From NCBI RefSeq assembly GCF_001721045.1, contig NZ_MDER01000086.1, positions 372,001-436,000 on the forward strand: 64,000 nucleotides of DNA, read 5' to 3'. The notes beneath the pieces are model-generated. The model was not told the DNA's origin. It did no database searches and saw nothing but the letters and a program-made list of their open reading frames with translations. This DNA comes from Paenibacillus nuruki. GTDB taxonomy: Bacteria > Bacillota > Bacilli > Paenibacillales > Paenibacillaceae. The translations under genes and the position numbers were made by a program. Below are positions 1-8,511 of this stretch, piece by piece (within the stretch, counting starts at the first letter, position 1; each line of letters begins with the position of its first letter).

Positions 1-1149
1 AAAAATTCCGCTACTGAACTTAATTCCAGTAAGATTGAACGCCCCAAAGTGATCTACAATGCAACAACGAAAAAGTATATTCTATGGGCACATTATGAAA
101 ATGGTAGTGATTATTCGCTAGCTCGTGTAGCTGTAGCGACTAGTGATACACCCGATGGTAATTTCACGTATAAAGGAAGCTTCCGTCCGCTCGATTATGA
201 ATCCCGTGATATGACGGTATTTGTAGATACAGATAATAAAGCTTATCTCATTACAGCTTCTCGTCAAAATAATGGTGGTGCCAACAACTCGATGGCAATC
301 TTCCGCTTAACCGATGATTATACAGGTGTCGCTTCTTTGGTCGGTTGGGTATTCGAAGGAGCTTATCGGGAAGCACCTGCGGTTGTGAAAAAAGGAAGTA
401 AATATTATCTGTTCACTTCTCAAGCTTCTGGCTGGTATCCGAATCAAGGCGGTTATGCAACAGCTTCTTCGATAACAGGTACATGGTCGGCACTGTCTCC
501 TTTTGGCGATCCTTCTGCTTATGCGACACAGATCCATTCCATCGCTACCATTACAGGTAGTGCAGGTACCAGTTATATTTATATGGGGGATCGCTGGAAT
601 CCGCTTAACCTCAGTGACCACAAGTTTATCTGGTTACCTTTAACCTTAAATGATAGCAACAGCACAGCTACATTGAATTGGTACAGCAGTTGGAATATAG
701 ATGCCGCTACAGGTACAGTGAGCTTGCCAACGTTGACCAACCATGCTCTGGGTAAACCCGCAACTGCCATTTCTACCGCTTCTTCTTCTGCAACAAGCAA
801 TGCCAATGATGGTAATGCTCAGACTTCTTGGGCGGCTGCTTCTGCAACATGGCCGGCATGGTGGCAAGTCGATCTAGGCGCTGCGAAAAAGATTAGTGAA
901 GTGGATATTTCATGGTTTATGTACAAAGGTTCTGAGGCTTATTATAAATACAAAATTGAATACAGCACCGATGGCATAAACTATACGACGATTGATCGCA
1001 CAACCAATACCACCTATGGCTTTACAACAGATGCAGTGTCATTTACGGCTCGTTATGTACGTATTAATATGGTAAATGCTGTACTCCATAACAATCCCAA
1101 CAACTGGTATACTCCAACTTTGCACGAAGTCCGATTGATGGGTAGTTAA
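1..1149 (+). CDS. Secreted GH43-type galactanase-like glycosidase with C-terminal discoidin domain (5' truncated)
   Basis: The reading frame is open from the first base, so the N-terminus, with any signal peptide, lies outside the window; a GTG at 49 is only the first in-frame start codon seen. The visible 382 codons begin in the five-bladed propeller: ERPKVIYN, a blade with SRDMTVFVD, and REAPAVVKKGSKYYLFTS. This spacing resembles GH43 exo-beta-1,3-galactanases (subfamily 24). From about residue 240 on, a F5/8-type C (discoidin, CBM32-like) domain follows, with ALGKPATA, the aromatic pair AWWQVDLG and a final ARYVRINM...LHEVRLMGS. Such enzymes are exported and act on plant arabinogalactan side chains. 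It is followed by its own terminator. Family placement is from motif reading; the exact substrate is inferred. Confidence 0.75.
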   Translation, partial: KNSATELNSSKIERPKVIYNATTKKYILWAHYENGSDYSLARVAVATSDTPDGNFTYKGSFRPLDYESRDMTVFVDTDNKAYLITASRQNNGGANNSMAIFRLTDDYTGVASLVGWVFEGAYREAPAVVKKGSKYYLFTSQASGWYPNQGGYATASSITGTWSALSPFGDPSAYATQIHSIATITGSAGTSYIYMGDRWNPLNLSDHKFIWLPLTLNDSNSTATLNWYSSWNIDAATGTVSLPTLTNHALGKPATAISTASSSATSNANDGNAQTSWAAASATWPAWWQVDLGAAKKISEVDISWFMYKGSEAYYKYKIEYSTDGINYTTIDRTTNTTYGFTTDAVSFTARYVRINMVNAVLHNNPNNWYTPTLHEVRLMGS

Positions 1150-1179
1150 GAGCATTGAGAACAGTTCAGTAATATAACA

Positions 1180-1224
1180 AAAGAACCTTAATCCCTCAGC
1201 ATGTATGGGGTTAAGGTTCTTTTT
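1180..1224. terminator. Bidirectional intrinsic terminator
   Basis: AAGAACCTTAATCCC pairs with GGGGTTAAGGTTCTT across a short loop, with A-tract before and T-tract after. It lies between the plus-strand GH43 gene and the minus-strand hicB, so it can end both transcripts. Confidence 0.85.
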
Positions 1225-1245
1225 ACTATCTTTTGCTTACTCCTT

Positions 1246-1590
1246 TTATATCAACGTACCCACTTCTTTTTCTGCATCTTGTTGAATATGTTCTGCAATC
1301 CATTGATTCAGACTTTTTCCAGCTTTGTATGCTGCAATCGTAATCAACTGATGATTTTCTGGTGATATCCTAAGTGTTAACTGACCCGAATATGGCTTAC
1401 TCGGTTCTTCTCCTCTTTCTGCACAAAAGTCTAAATAATCATCTACCGATTCTTGAAAAGCAATTCGAAGTTCTTCGACAGAAGTAGCTTGAAAAGTAAC
1501 GACATCTTTGATATTCATAACTTCGCCATGTAAAATTTCAGCTTCGCTATCATATTGAGCAACACCTACATACCCTTTATATTTCATCAT
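1246..1590 (-). CDS. hicB: HicB-type antitoxin
   Basis: This is the antitoxin of a type II HicAB pair. The protein (about 114 residues) starts with the HicB fold, MKYKGYVGVAQYDSEAEILHGEV, in which a partly degraded RNase-H-like domain neutralises the toxin. It ends with a ribbon-helix-helix DNA-binding segment, GQLTLRISPENHQLITIAAY...SLNQWI, which usually represses its own promoter. An in-frame GTG at 1602 lies upstream, but a GGCAGGTG ribosome site sits 9 bases before the ATG at 1590 (a second ATG follows at 1587), so 1590 is preferred. It overlaps the end of hicA by 14 bases and is co-transcribed downstream of it, the usual toxin-first order for this family. The partner gene makes the assignment firm. 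Confidence 0.85.
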   Translation of the reverse strand: MMKYKGYVGVAQYDSEAEILHGEVMNIKDVVTFQATSVEELRIAFQESVDDYLDFCAERGEEPSKPYSGQLTLRISPENHQLITIAAYKAGKSLNQWIAEHIQQDAEKEVGTLI

Positions 1591-1843
1591 GATTATATAC
1601 ACCTGCCTCTATTAAAAATTTACGTATTGATTTTACTGCACCTTTATCTGTTTCCTTTTTAGGATGTGGACGGTGAAAAACAGCTCTAACTCCATTTAAA
1701 TAGAAATGAACACGCGAACCATTTCCTTCTGTAATTTCTGCACCACAAGCTTTTAATAACGATTCAATATCTGTCCATTCAATATTAGAACGTAGAGGAT
1801 CTTCAAAAATATCTATTAATGTATTACGTTGCTTATTGTTCAT
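1577..1843 (-). CDS. hicA: HicA-type mRNA interferase toxin
   Basis: The 88-residue protein is the toxin of the HicAB pair. HicA toxins are small double-stranded-RNA-binding-fold proteins that cleave mRNA (and tmRNA) without needing the ribosome. The visible signature is EGNGSRVHFYLNG (H46) followed by FHRPHPKKETDKGAVKSIRKFL, typical of the HicA branch with the HxPHP and DKGAV motifs. There is no strong ribosome site before the ATG at 1843, consistent with low toxin translation. It lies first in the operon, with hicB overlapping its end. Two 10-bp direct repeats sit directly upstream over the likely -10 element. Confidence 0.85.
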   Translation of the reverse strand: MNNKQRNTLIDIFEDPLRSNIEWTDIESLLKACGAEITEGNGSRVHFYLNGVRAVFHRPHPKKETDKGAVKSIRKFLIEAGVYNHDEI

Positions 1844-1847
1844 ATTA

Positions 1848-1873
1848 TGATACCATTCTTTGATACCATTATA
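1848..1873 (-). promoter_or_regulatory. hicAB promoter with direct-repeat operator
   Basis: TGATACCATT occurs twice (1848-1857 and 1861-1870, spacing 3). Read on the minus strand, the distal copy overlaps a TATAAT at 1873-1868, and the proximal copy abuts the hicA start. A good -35 is not obvious. The layout suits autorepression by the ribbon-helix-helix part of HicB; binding itself is inferred. Confidence 0.55.
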
Positions 1874-2013
1874 CTTAACCTGTTTTTATTTTTCTAGTCA
1901 TATATAGTGAGAGCTCATTATTTCTTTTGAACGTCCTGCGATTGTTGTCATGTATGAAGGGGTAATACTTAGTAAGTAACTAGATATGTTACATCAGAAC
2001 AGGAGACTGACAA

Positions 2014-3750
2014 ATGAAGACGATTATGAAGCCAGAATTCTGGAAAGAAAGTGTTGTTTACGAAATTTATCCTCGTAGTTTTAAAGATAGCAATAATGAT
2101 GGCATTGGCGATATTCCCGGAATTCGTTCGAAATTAGACTACTTACAACAATTGGGAGTCGATATTTTGTGGCTGACTCCTGTATATGTTTCTCCTAATG
2201 TTGATTATGGATACGATATTAAAGAACACCGTGATATTCAACCCGAATATGGGACGATGGATGATTGGAAAGAGTTACTGGACGATGTGCATCGTCGTGG
2301 AATGAAGTTGATTATGGATCTAGTGGTGAATCATACATCAGATCAACATGAATGGTTCCAACAAGCGATCTCTTCTCCAGACAATCCTTATCGTGATTAC
2401 TATATCTGGCAAGCACCCAAAGAAGATGGATCAGCACCTAACAATTGGATCTCTTACTTGGGAGATTCTATGTGGAAATTAGATGAAGCTTCTAATGAAT
2501 ACTATTTGCATTCTTATAGTGAAAAGCAACCTGATCTCAATTGGGAGAATCCTAAAGTCCGTCATGATATGAAAGAAATGATGCGCTTCTGGCTAGATCT
2601 AGGCATTGATGGATACCGGATTGATGCTGTTAATATGATCTCCAAAGATACTAGCTTCCCGGATGCACCCCCATCTGACAAACTTCAAGCCAATGCTGAA
2701 GGATTTTACAAAAATGGCCCACGGATTCACGAATATTTACATGAATTATATACCGATGTTTTTTCTCACTATAAAATGTTTACCGCAGGCGAAGCGGCAA
2801 GCGTATCTATCGATGATGTTAAAAAATACACCAATCCAGATCGTGAAGAAATGAGCATGGTCTTGATGATTGAAGCATCCAAAGTCTGTGATGCAGATAA
2901 TGATATGTGGCAAAGTAAAGACTGGTCGCTTCATGATCTCAAAGAAATCATCGCTAAATGGGAAGAAGATATTTACGGACAAGGTTGGATGGGAATCTAT
3001 CTCAGCAACCATGACCACCCGCGTCTTGTTTCTTATCTAGGGCATGAAGGGGAGTATCGTACAGATTCTGCCAAAATGCTAGCGATGTTCTTACTGACAC
3101 TACGTGGTACCCCTTATATTTATCAAGGTGATGAGATCGGAATGACTAATGCTGAACATATGAAAACGATCGAAGATGTCAAAGAACAACAAGCTCAAGG
3201 ATATTACAAACAAATGGTGGAAGAAAAAGGAGAAGATCCTGAAGTCATTATGGAGCGTATTCGTGCTAAAGCTAGGGACAATGCTCGTACCCCGATGCAA
3301 TGGGATGACAGCGAACATGCTGGATTCTCTACAGCAACGCCTTGGATACCTGCTCATTCCAACAAAGTAGAGATCAATGTAGCTCAGCAATTGGAAGACG
3401 AAGACTCTGTTTTTCATTTCTATCGTAAAATGATCGGGATTCGCAAAGAAAGTTCGGCTCTGATCTATGGTAAATATGCTTGCGAACTTTCAGATGATCC
3501 GTATATTTTTGCATACACTCGTGAATGGAATGACGAACACTGGTTGATCATCCTGAACTTCTCCAAATCTTCTACAGATCTGCAATTGCCCGAGCAACTG
3601 GTAGAGCGTATTCAGCACTCTGAATTAATGATAGGTACACATGGAGAACACTCCGAAGAAGTTGTACAAGCATTGAAATCAGGTCAACAAACAACATTAC
3701 ATCCGTATGAATCGTTAGCTTTCCGAGGATTGTCGATTTTAGATCAATAA
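2014..3750 (+). CDS. GH13 alpha-glucosidase (oligo-glucosidase type)
   Basis: Cytoplasmic GH13 enzyme of 578 residues, the usual length for subfamily 31 glucosidases, which release glucose from maltose- or isomaltose-type oligosaccharides by a retaining mechanism. All four family motifs are present: DLVVNHTS, GYRIDAVN with nucleophile D204, TAGEAAS with acid/base E260, and LSNHDHPR with D334. The N-terminal WKESVVYEIYPRSFKDSNNDGIGD is canonical. The residue after the nucleophile is Ala205; in this subfamily Val there goes with alpha-1,6 and Ala/Thr with alpha-1,4 specificity, so a maltase-like preference is more likely than isomaltase. No signal peptide. AGGAG at 2001-2005 supports the ATG. 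It stands alone between hicA and a terminator, with no transporter beside it. Confidence 0.9.
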   Translation: MKTIMKPEFWKESVVYEIYPRSFKDSNNDGIGDIPGIRSKLDYLQQLGVDILWLTPVYVSPNVDYGYDIKEHRDIQPEYGTMDDWKELLDDVHRRGMKLIMDLVVNHTSDQHEWFQQAISSPDNPYRDYYIWQAPKEDGSAPNNWISYLGDSMWKLDEASNEYYLHSYSEKQPDLNWENPKVRHDMKEMMRFWLDLGIDGYRIDAVNMISKDTSFPDAPPSDKLQANAEGFYKNGPRIHEYLHELYTDVFSHYKMFTAGEAASVSIDDVKKYTNPDREEMSMVLMIEASKVCDADNDMWQSKDWSLHDLKEIIAKWEEDIYGQGWMGIYLSNHDHPRLVSYLGHEGEYRTDSAKMLAMFLLTLRGTPYIYQGDEIGMTNAEHMKTIEDVKEQQAQGYYKQMVEEKGEDPEVIMERIRAKARDNARTPMQWDDSEHAGFSTATPWIPAHSNKVEINVAQQLEDEDSVFHFYRKMIGIRKESSALIYGKYACELSDDPYIFAYTREWNDEHWLIILNFSKSSTDLQLPEQLVERIQHSELMIGTHGEHSEEVVQALKSGQQTTLHPYESLAFRGLSILDQ

Positions 3751-3787
3751 ATATATCATCTAGCACCATCTGCATATGTATATAACC

Positions 3788-3831
3788 AAAAAGGTATCTT
3801 TCGCTGTAGATCACAGTGAAGATACCTTTTC
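3788..3831. terminator. Bidirectional intrinsic terminator
   Basis: AAAAGGTATCTTTCGCTGT pairs with ACAGTGAAGATACCTTTT around a short loop. A-tract on the left and T-tract on the right let it serve both the GH13 gene and the convergent DUF445 gene. Confidence 0.85.
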
Positions 3832-3841
3832 TTATGAGACA

Positions 3842-5083
3842 TTAGATTAATTGAACAAGCGATAAAATAATACCGACTAAGAAACCACAGACCGCACCAT
3901 TTACACGAATCCATTGCAAATCTTGTCCTACTTTTTCTTCTAACATATAGACCAATGCAGCATCGTCCATCCGATCCAGATTTTCTTTAACCAGAATTCC
4001 GATACGATAATGATTTTTCTCAACGGTACGAATAATCCCTTGTAGTAGACGATCTTCCCACACCGCTACTTTTTGCGGGTCTTTACCTAGATCGCGGATA
4101 ATCGAGCGATAGATTGCAAATACATGACGACCGCCACCATCTCGCTCTTGTTCTAGCATAGAGATCAATAGACGACGTAGTTCTTCCAGACGCTCCATCA
4201 TGAATGCATTCGCAAATTCACCCTGGATCAACTCTGCGGTCCAGTCCTTGATTTTCAGCCAGTTATCTTCTTCATCCACTACTTGGAACATCTGGATACG
4301 CAGTTCACGGATAATGGCTTCACGGTATTCACTATCTCTTTCCTGTAATTTGCCAACACCGGAAATGATCATATTTTGCAAAATGCTACCTAGACTTTCT
4401 TCATTCATCATGCCTGCGAAAGCTTGAAAAGCAAAACCTTTCAATCCACCCATGTTGATGTTAGCTAATTGCTCGTGCGCAATTTTGCCCATCGTATCAC
4501 GACTTTGTGGACGAGCCGCCCATGTGCGTACTTCTTTCAAAATATGATCTAATGCTTTCTCATCATAACGCTCGTTAAGTGCATTCGTTAATACGGTTGT
4601 TGCCGCAGACTGTAAATCTGCTTTTTGTGTATAGTTCGCCAACCCTTTACCAATAAATGTAGCTACAGGCTCAAGAGGCAAACGTTCAATCGGTGGAATC
4701 ATCATATTTAACAGCTCACGCCGCATTTTCTTTTTGCCCAATTGACGAGTTAACATCGACAGTGCAAACGGGAAAATACGGAATTGACGCAATTTATTTT
4801 CGATACTTTCTTTGTTGAGCAATTCATTCTCCATCGCTGAGATTAGAGAGCGAATAATTTTATCTCGATTACGGGTCAAAAGTGATGTATGCGGAATCGG
4901 AATACCGAGTGGATGACGAAATAATGCAGTCACCGCAAACCAGTCCGCGATCCCTCCGACAAGACCGGCTTCAAAGCCGCCTTGAATAATCAACAATAAC
5001 GTTGTTTTCGGAAAAAACAGAGTGACTATAAATCCAAGCGCCATAATCGCTAAAGATCCACCCGCCAAATATTTTGATTTCAT
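3842..5083 (-). CDS. DUF445 family membrane protein
   Basis: The start at 5083 is chosen because GAGGAGG lies 7 bases upstream; a longer in-frame extension to 5140 has no ribosome site. The protein has about 413 residues. It opens with a hydrophobic hairpin (LAGGSLAIMALGFIVTLFF, then TLLLIIQGGFEAGLVGGIADWFAVTALF), the signature of DUF445 proteins such as B. subtilis YheB. A long, largely helical soluble region follows, and a single membrane segment (VNGAVCGFLVGIILSLVQLI) closes the chain. The function of the family is unknown. It appears to be a single-gene unit ending at the shared terminator. Confidence 0.8.
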   Translation of the reverse strand: MKSKYLAGGSLAIMALGFIVTLFFPKTTLLLIIQGGFEAGLVGGIADWFAVTALFRHPLGIPIPHTSLLTRNRDKIIRSLISAMENELLNKESIENKLRQFRIFPFALSMLTRQLGKKKMRRELLNMMIPPIERLPLEPVATFIGKGLANYTQKADLQSAATTVLTNALNERYDEKALDHILKEVRTWAARPQSRDTMGKIAHEQLANINMGGLKGFAFQAFAGMMNEESLGSILQNMIISGVGKLQERDSEYREAIIRELRIQMFQVVDEEDNWLKIKDWTAELIQGEFANAFMMERLEELRRLLISMLEQERDGGGRHVFAIYRSIIRDLGKDPQKVAVWEDRLLQGIIRTVEKNHYRIGILVKENLDRMDDAALVYMLEEKVGQDLQWIRVNGAVCGFLVGIILSLVQLI

Positions 5084-5274
5084 AACTTTCCTCCTCTTGA
5101 TGGTGACAGCGCATGAATCTGCCGGGGATTTCCATTCCATAGTATAGCATATGAGCTGGTACTATATTAAATTATCAGGCAGATAAATACATAGATGACA
5201 TTAGCTACTTTATCAATAGAGAACATGGAGAAAGTTAGAATAAGCTTATTTACATTATAATAAGTACAAAAACC

Positions 5275-5317
5275 AAAAATCGCATTCTTCTACATGTAGA
5301 AGAAAATGCGACTTTTG
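5275..5317. terminator. Intrinsic terminator downstream of the PspC gene
   Basis: AAAAATCGCATTCTTCTACA and TGTAGAAGAAAATGCGACTTTT form a long stem with little loop. It is placed to end the minus-strand PspC gene and faces a gene-free stretch of about 190 bases leading to the DUF445 start. Confidence 0.8.
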
Positions 5318-5338
5318 ATCATATGCAATTCATATACA

Positions 5339-5530
5339 TCAATACGTTGATTCTTTCGGTACAAATAATAAAGCAAGTACATAAACCAGCAAACTAGCAC
5401 CACTTGTAGCAAATACACTAATTACAAATAAAATCCGTAACAGACTTGCATCAATATTCCAACTTTCTGACAGTCCACCAATTAAACCAGTAACGTACTT
5501 ATCCCGATTAGAACGATACAATTTTCTCAT
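5339..5530 (-). CDS. PspC domain protein
   Basis: A 63-residue protein consisting of one PspC domain: LYRSNRDKYVTGLIGGLSESWNIDASLLRILFVIS, then a membrane helix ending in FVPKES. PspC proteins sit in the membrane and take part in envelope stress responses, often with phage-shock or LiaFSR-like partners. No such partner is next to it here. GAGGAG lies 7 bases before the ATG. It lies just beyond lanK in the same direction, 146 bases downstream of its stop, but belongs to the flanking chromosome by family. It could contribute to coping with cell-wall-active peptides, which is only an inference from position. Confidence 0.8.
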   Translation of the reverse strand: MRKLYRSNRDKYVTGLIGGLSESWNIDASLLRILFVISVFATSGASLLVYVLALLFVPKESTY

Positions 5531-5676
5531 TATTGATCTCCTCTTTCTTATTCTCTTTCTTATATCATAGAAAATAAGAGCCTTCTTTCCAACCGCCTAA
5601 GGACGGTTTTATGGTTTGGACTTTAGTCGGGGATCATACTAGTCAGATTGGAATTAGAATACCGATCTATATTTAA

Positions 5677-7074
5677 TTAGATTGCAGAACTTACATTTAG
5701 TTCAACTTTTACTTGTCCACTTCCTGTAACAGGATCATTTTGAAGAAGTAGAGTACCGTTGTGCAATTTGATCACGTATTCTGCAAAAGTTAAACCCATA
5801 CCGTAGTGTCCATCAGAGTTGCGGCTTTTATCTCCTCTGTAAAATAATTGAACGCCTTTTTCTAATGCTTCAGACGAAAATCCATTACCTTGATCGGTAA
5901 TAGTGAAAAAAATCCGCTGATTTTGGTAAGCCATATCAAGCATTATTTTACCTTGTTCAGGTGTATAATCTACTGCATTTGTTAAGATATTCATAAGTGC
6001 ACGATGTAATAAAGATGGATCAATATAGATATCAATATCATCTTGGTGTTCTGTTTTATATACAATCTCTACAGATTTATATTTACTGTATGCTTTGGTA
6101 TCTTCAATCAAGTTATATACCAATGCGGATAAAGACACATTATTTTTCTGAACAGTCAGTGCTTCTTCTGTTTTGGACATCATAATTAATAAACGAATAT
6201 GTTGTTCAATTTTGTCACCTGCATTTAAGATGTACTTTGTATACAAAGACTGCTCTTCACTTTGGTCAGACAATGATAATAATTCTGCATTTCCTTTAAT
6301 AATAGTAACTGGAATTTTAATATCATGAGCCAAAGCGGCAATCTGTTCTTTTTTGGTATGCTCTAACTTCCACTGTGTTTCTAAAGAGTTTTTAAGTGCA
6401 TCTCTCATTTCAATCAAAGATACCATCACGTCATCGAACTCTTGAATAGTAGAATGTTGCTGTTCAAAGTCCAAATCTTGATTTTTAATACTGTTTGTCA
6501 TTTTACTCAATATATTTAAGTTTTTGCTAAATTGCTTAGCAAAAATAGTTGTAATGATAAAAGAAGCAGTAATAATAAGACCGATTAAAATGACGATACT
6601 CGTCCACTCGAAATCTGGTAAATATTTTTTTAATACAGGTGAACTAAATTGTGGACGTAAGTATGATTGAATAACACAATAATCTTGTTCTCGTTCGATC
6701 ACACTGTATACCTTTTGCCCATAATATGTTGGAACGTTTCCTGCAACGACTTTTCTAGCTATAGCAATATCTTTTTCTTCCATATTGCCATACCATTTAT
6801 TTTCATTTTTTTTGTCTAACACGATATATGCCGAACCTGGCGGAATAACAGCTTCCGTAACAACAGCTACAGATTTCACTTTTGGTGCAATTTGATTAAT
6901 ATATTGTTCATTATAATTCGCAGGTAAAATAAACCCAATAAGCATCGCTGCCCATGTAAAAATTAAATACAATACAATCATAACAATACAACTAATGCCT
7001 AGCACAGAAATATACTTGAATAATTCTCTACGCATTGTTGTTTTGCGGTAATTTTGCTTTCTTTTTATTCCCAC
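5677..7074 (-). CDS. lanK: Lantibiotic sensor histidine kinase (SpaK/NisK type)
   Basis: Membrane sensor kinase of 465 residues, the last gene of the lantibiotic cluster. The order is an N-terminal membrane helix (residues 18-45), an extracellular sensor of about 120 residues, a second helix (WTSIVILIGLIITASFIITTIF), a HAMP-like linker, the dimerisation/phosphotransfer helix with H250 in LAHDIKIPVTIIKG, and an ATPase domain with NILTNAVDYTPEQGK, DQGNGF and HYGMGL. By analogy with SpaK and NisK it should sense the mature lantibiotic outside the cell and phosphorylate LanR. The GTG start lies 10 bases inside the end of lanR, with GGA five bases upstream. No other start has a ribosome site. Position and size match spaK. 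Confidence 0.88.
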   Translation of the reverse strand: MGIKRKQNYRKTTMRRELFKYISVLGISCIVMIVLYLIFTWAAMLIGFILPANYNEQYINQIAPKVKSVAVVTEAVIPPGSAYIVLDKKNENKWYGNMEEKDIAIARKVVAGNVPTYYGQKVYSVIEREQDYCVIQSYLRPQFSSPVLKKYLPDFEWTSIVILIGLIITASFIITTIFAKQFSKNLNILSKMTNSIKNQDLDFEQQHSTIQEFDDVMVSLIEMRDALKNSLETQWKLEHTKKEQIAALAHDIKIPVTIIKGNAELLSLSDQSEEQSLYTKYILNAGDKIEQHIRLLIMMSKTEEALTVQKNNVSLSALVYNLIEDTKAYSKYKSVEIVYKTEHQDDIDIYIDPSLLHRALMNILTNAVDYTPEQGKIMLDMAYQNQRIFFTITDQGNGFSSEALEKGVQLFYRGDKSRNSDGHYGMGLTFAEYVIKLHNGTLLLQNDPVTGSGQVKVELNVSSAI

Positions 7075-7727
7075 TTGTATCCTACACCCCAGACGGTTTT
7101 GATAGGGATCTCATTACAACCTTTACACTTTTTGCGTATAGCACGAATAAATTCTGTAATCGTAGAATGCAGTGCATTTCCATCTAGACCGTATACCTCA
7201 TCATAAATTTCTTCTCGCGTAAATACTCTTCCTTTATGCCTAGCAAGAAATTCACATATTTTATATTCGTTTTTAGTTAGTAATAATTTTTCTTCTGCAA
7301 ACCATACTTCTTTACTATCAAAATCAAATGTAAAACCAGAAATAGTTTGTTTTGAACCTGCTTTATCCCGATGCTCTCTTCTTAAATGTGCACTTACTCT
7401 AGCACTCAATGCTTGCACACCAAAAGGTTTGGTAATATAGTCGTCTCCACCATTCATTAGACCTTGAACAATATCTTCTTCATCAGATTTAGCTGTCAAA
7501 AATAAAATAGGACAATCTACAAAGGAACGGATCTGTTTACAAAACGTAAAGCCATCCATCTCAGGCATCATGACATCAAGTAAAATCAGATCATATCCTT
7601 GTACGTTATCAATCGTTAACATGTCAGCTCGTTCTTCAATAGACACAAGATGATGATCCCGTTGCAAAATATTACGAATCAAAGCAAGAATATCTTTGTC
7701 ATCGTCAATAGCTAATATGTTTGCCAA
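7065..7727 (-). CDS. lanR: Lantibiotic response regulator (SpaR type, OmpR family)
   Basis: A 220-residue OmpR-family regulator. The receiver domain (1-120) has the acidic pair IDDD, phosphoacceptor D51 in LILLDVMMPEMDG, and the switch Lys in YITKPFG. The C-terminal winged helix spans about 125-218 (LLTKNEYKICEFLARHKGRVFTREEIYDEVYG...ALHSTITEFIRAIRKK). By position and pairing it should bind TTGAT-N6-TTGAT boxes found before lanB and lanA and drive autoinduction. Translation starts at TTG 7727, with GAGGTG seven bases before it. It follows lanG by 15 bases and overlaps lanK, so it is probably co-transcribed with the immunity genes, unlike B. subtilis where spaRK also has its own promoter. Confidence 0.9.
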   Translation of the reverse strand: MANILAIDDDKDILALIRNILQRDHHLVSIEERADMLTIDNVQGYDLILLDVMMPEMDGFTFCKQIRSFVDCPILFLTAKSDEEDIVQGLMNGGDDYITKPFGVQALSARVSAHLRREHRDKAGSKQTISGFTFDFDSKEVWFAEEKLLLTKNEYKICEFLARHKGRVFTREEIYDEVYGLDGNALHSTITEFIRAIRKKCKGCNEIPIKTVWGVGYKWE

Positions 7728-7742
7728 TTTTCTTCACCTCAA

Positions 7743-8510
7743 TTATTCATAAAACTTTTTGCCTTCCCATTTGCGAAACCATAATAGGCTAACAATGAAA
7801 ACAATAACTGTGATTATCATGAACAAAATTTGACCTTGTTGAAAATCAGAATGAACAGCAGACTTAATATTCGAGTTAAAATTTCCTAGACGTAAGACAC
7901 CTACACTGTCTGCAAAACGAACGCCCCACGCCCACGGTATGTATTTCCATATTCCATCACCCAACCCTGTAATCATTAGAGCCGATACCAATAACCCCAA
8001 GCCACCACATAAACTGGAGGCTCCTAAACCAAATGTAAAACTTACCCATAAATAGATCATATATAGTATAACACTACTCGCAATCAACCACCCTGCCCCT
8101 TGAAAAAAAACGAGATAAGGGATATTAGGTATATTTAAAATATAGCGCATACCCATAAGAAATGTGAAAATAGCCAAACCGACAGAAATAATATTCCCTA
8201 TTACTAAAAATAATAATTTGCTGATATAACTCATTTCTTTAAGTGCAGCACTTCCTAATAACACTTGAAATTTGCCTGCTTTTTCCTCTTGAGTAGCTAC
8301 AATACCGCATAAAATACTAATAGCTAAAGGTAAAATAACACCAATCGCTTCAAGAAAATTTGAATATGTATTCAGTGGTTGTGAAACGCGACCACTGATG
8401 TATGCCAAAAAAAGACCAGAACCTACAATAGGAGCAATAAGGTGTACCCAAAGAAAAGCAGTATGTTTCACCTTTTGAAAATCCGCTATTAAAAGTCTCC
8501 ATAATACCAT
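7743..8510 (-). CDS. lanG: Lantibiotic immunity ABC permease (LanG)
   Basis: A 255-residue membrane protein with about six hydrophobic segments (for example AFLWVHLIAPIVGSGLFLAYI, ILPLAISILCGIVATQEEKAG, LLFLVIGNIISVGLAIFTFLMG and a C-terminal ILFMIITVIVFIVSLLWF). It is the third part of the LanFEG immunity exporter, which removes the producer's own lantibiotic from the membrane. It starts one base after lanE ends and is followed by lanR. The gene order and size match spaG/nisG. Assignment rests on the cluster context as much as on sequence, because LanG proteins vary strongly. Confidence 0.85.
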   Translation of the reverse strand: MVLWRLLIADFQKVKHTAFLWVHLIAPIVGSGLFLAYISGRVSQPLNTYSNFLEAIGVILPLAISILCGIVATQEEKAGKFQVLLGSAALKEMSYISKLLFLVIGNIISVGLAIFTFLMGMRYILNIPNIPYLVFFQGAGWLIASSVILYMIYLWVSFTFGLGASSLCGGLGLLVSALMITGLGDGIWKYIPWAWGVRFADSVGVLRLGNFNSNIKSAVHSDFQQGQILFMIITVIVFIVSLLWFRKWEGKKFYE

Positions 8511-8511
8511 A

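Noticed and set aside
5590-5617. Hairpin CCGCCTAAGGACGG after lanK as terminator
   Set aside because: Stem is short, and in the lanK direction no T-run follows; left unassigned.
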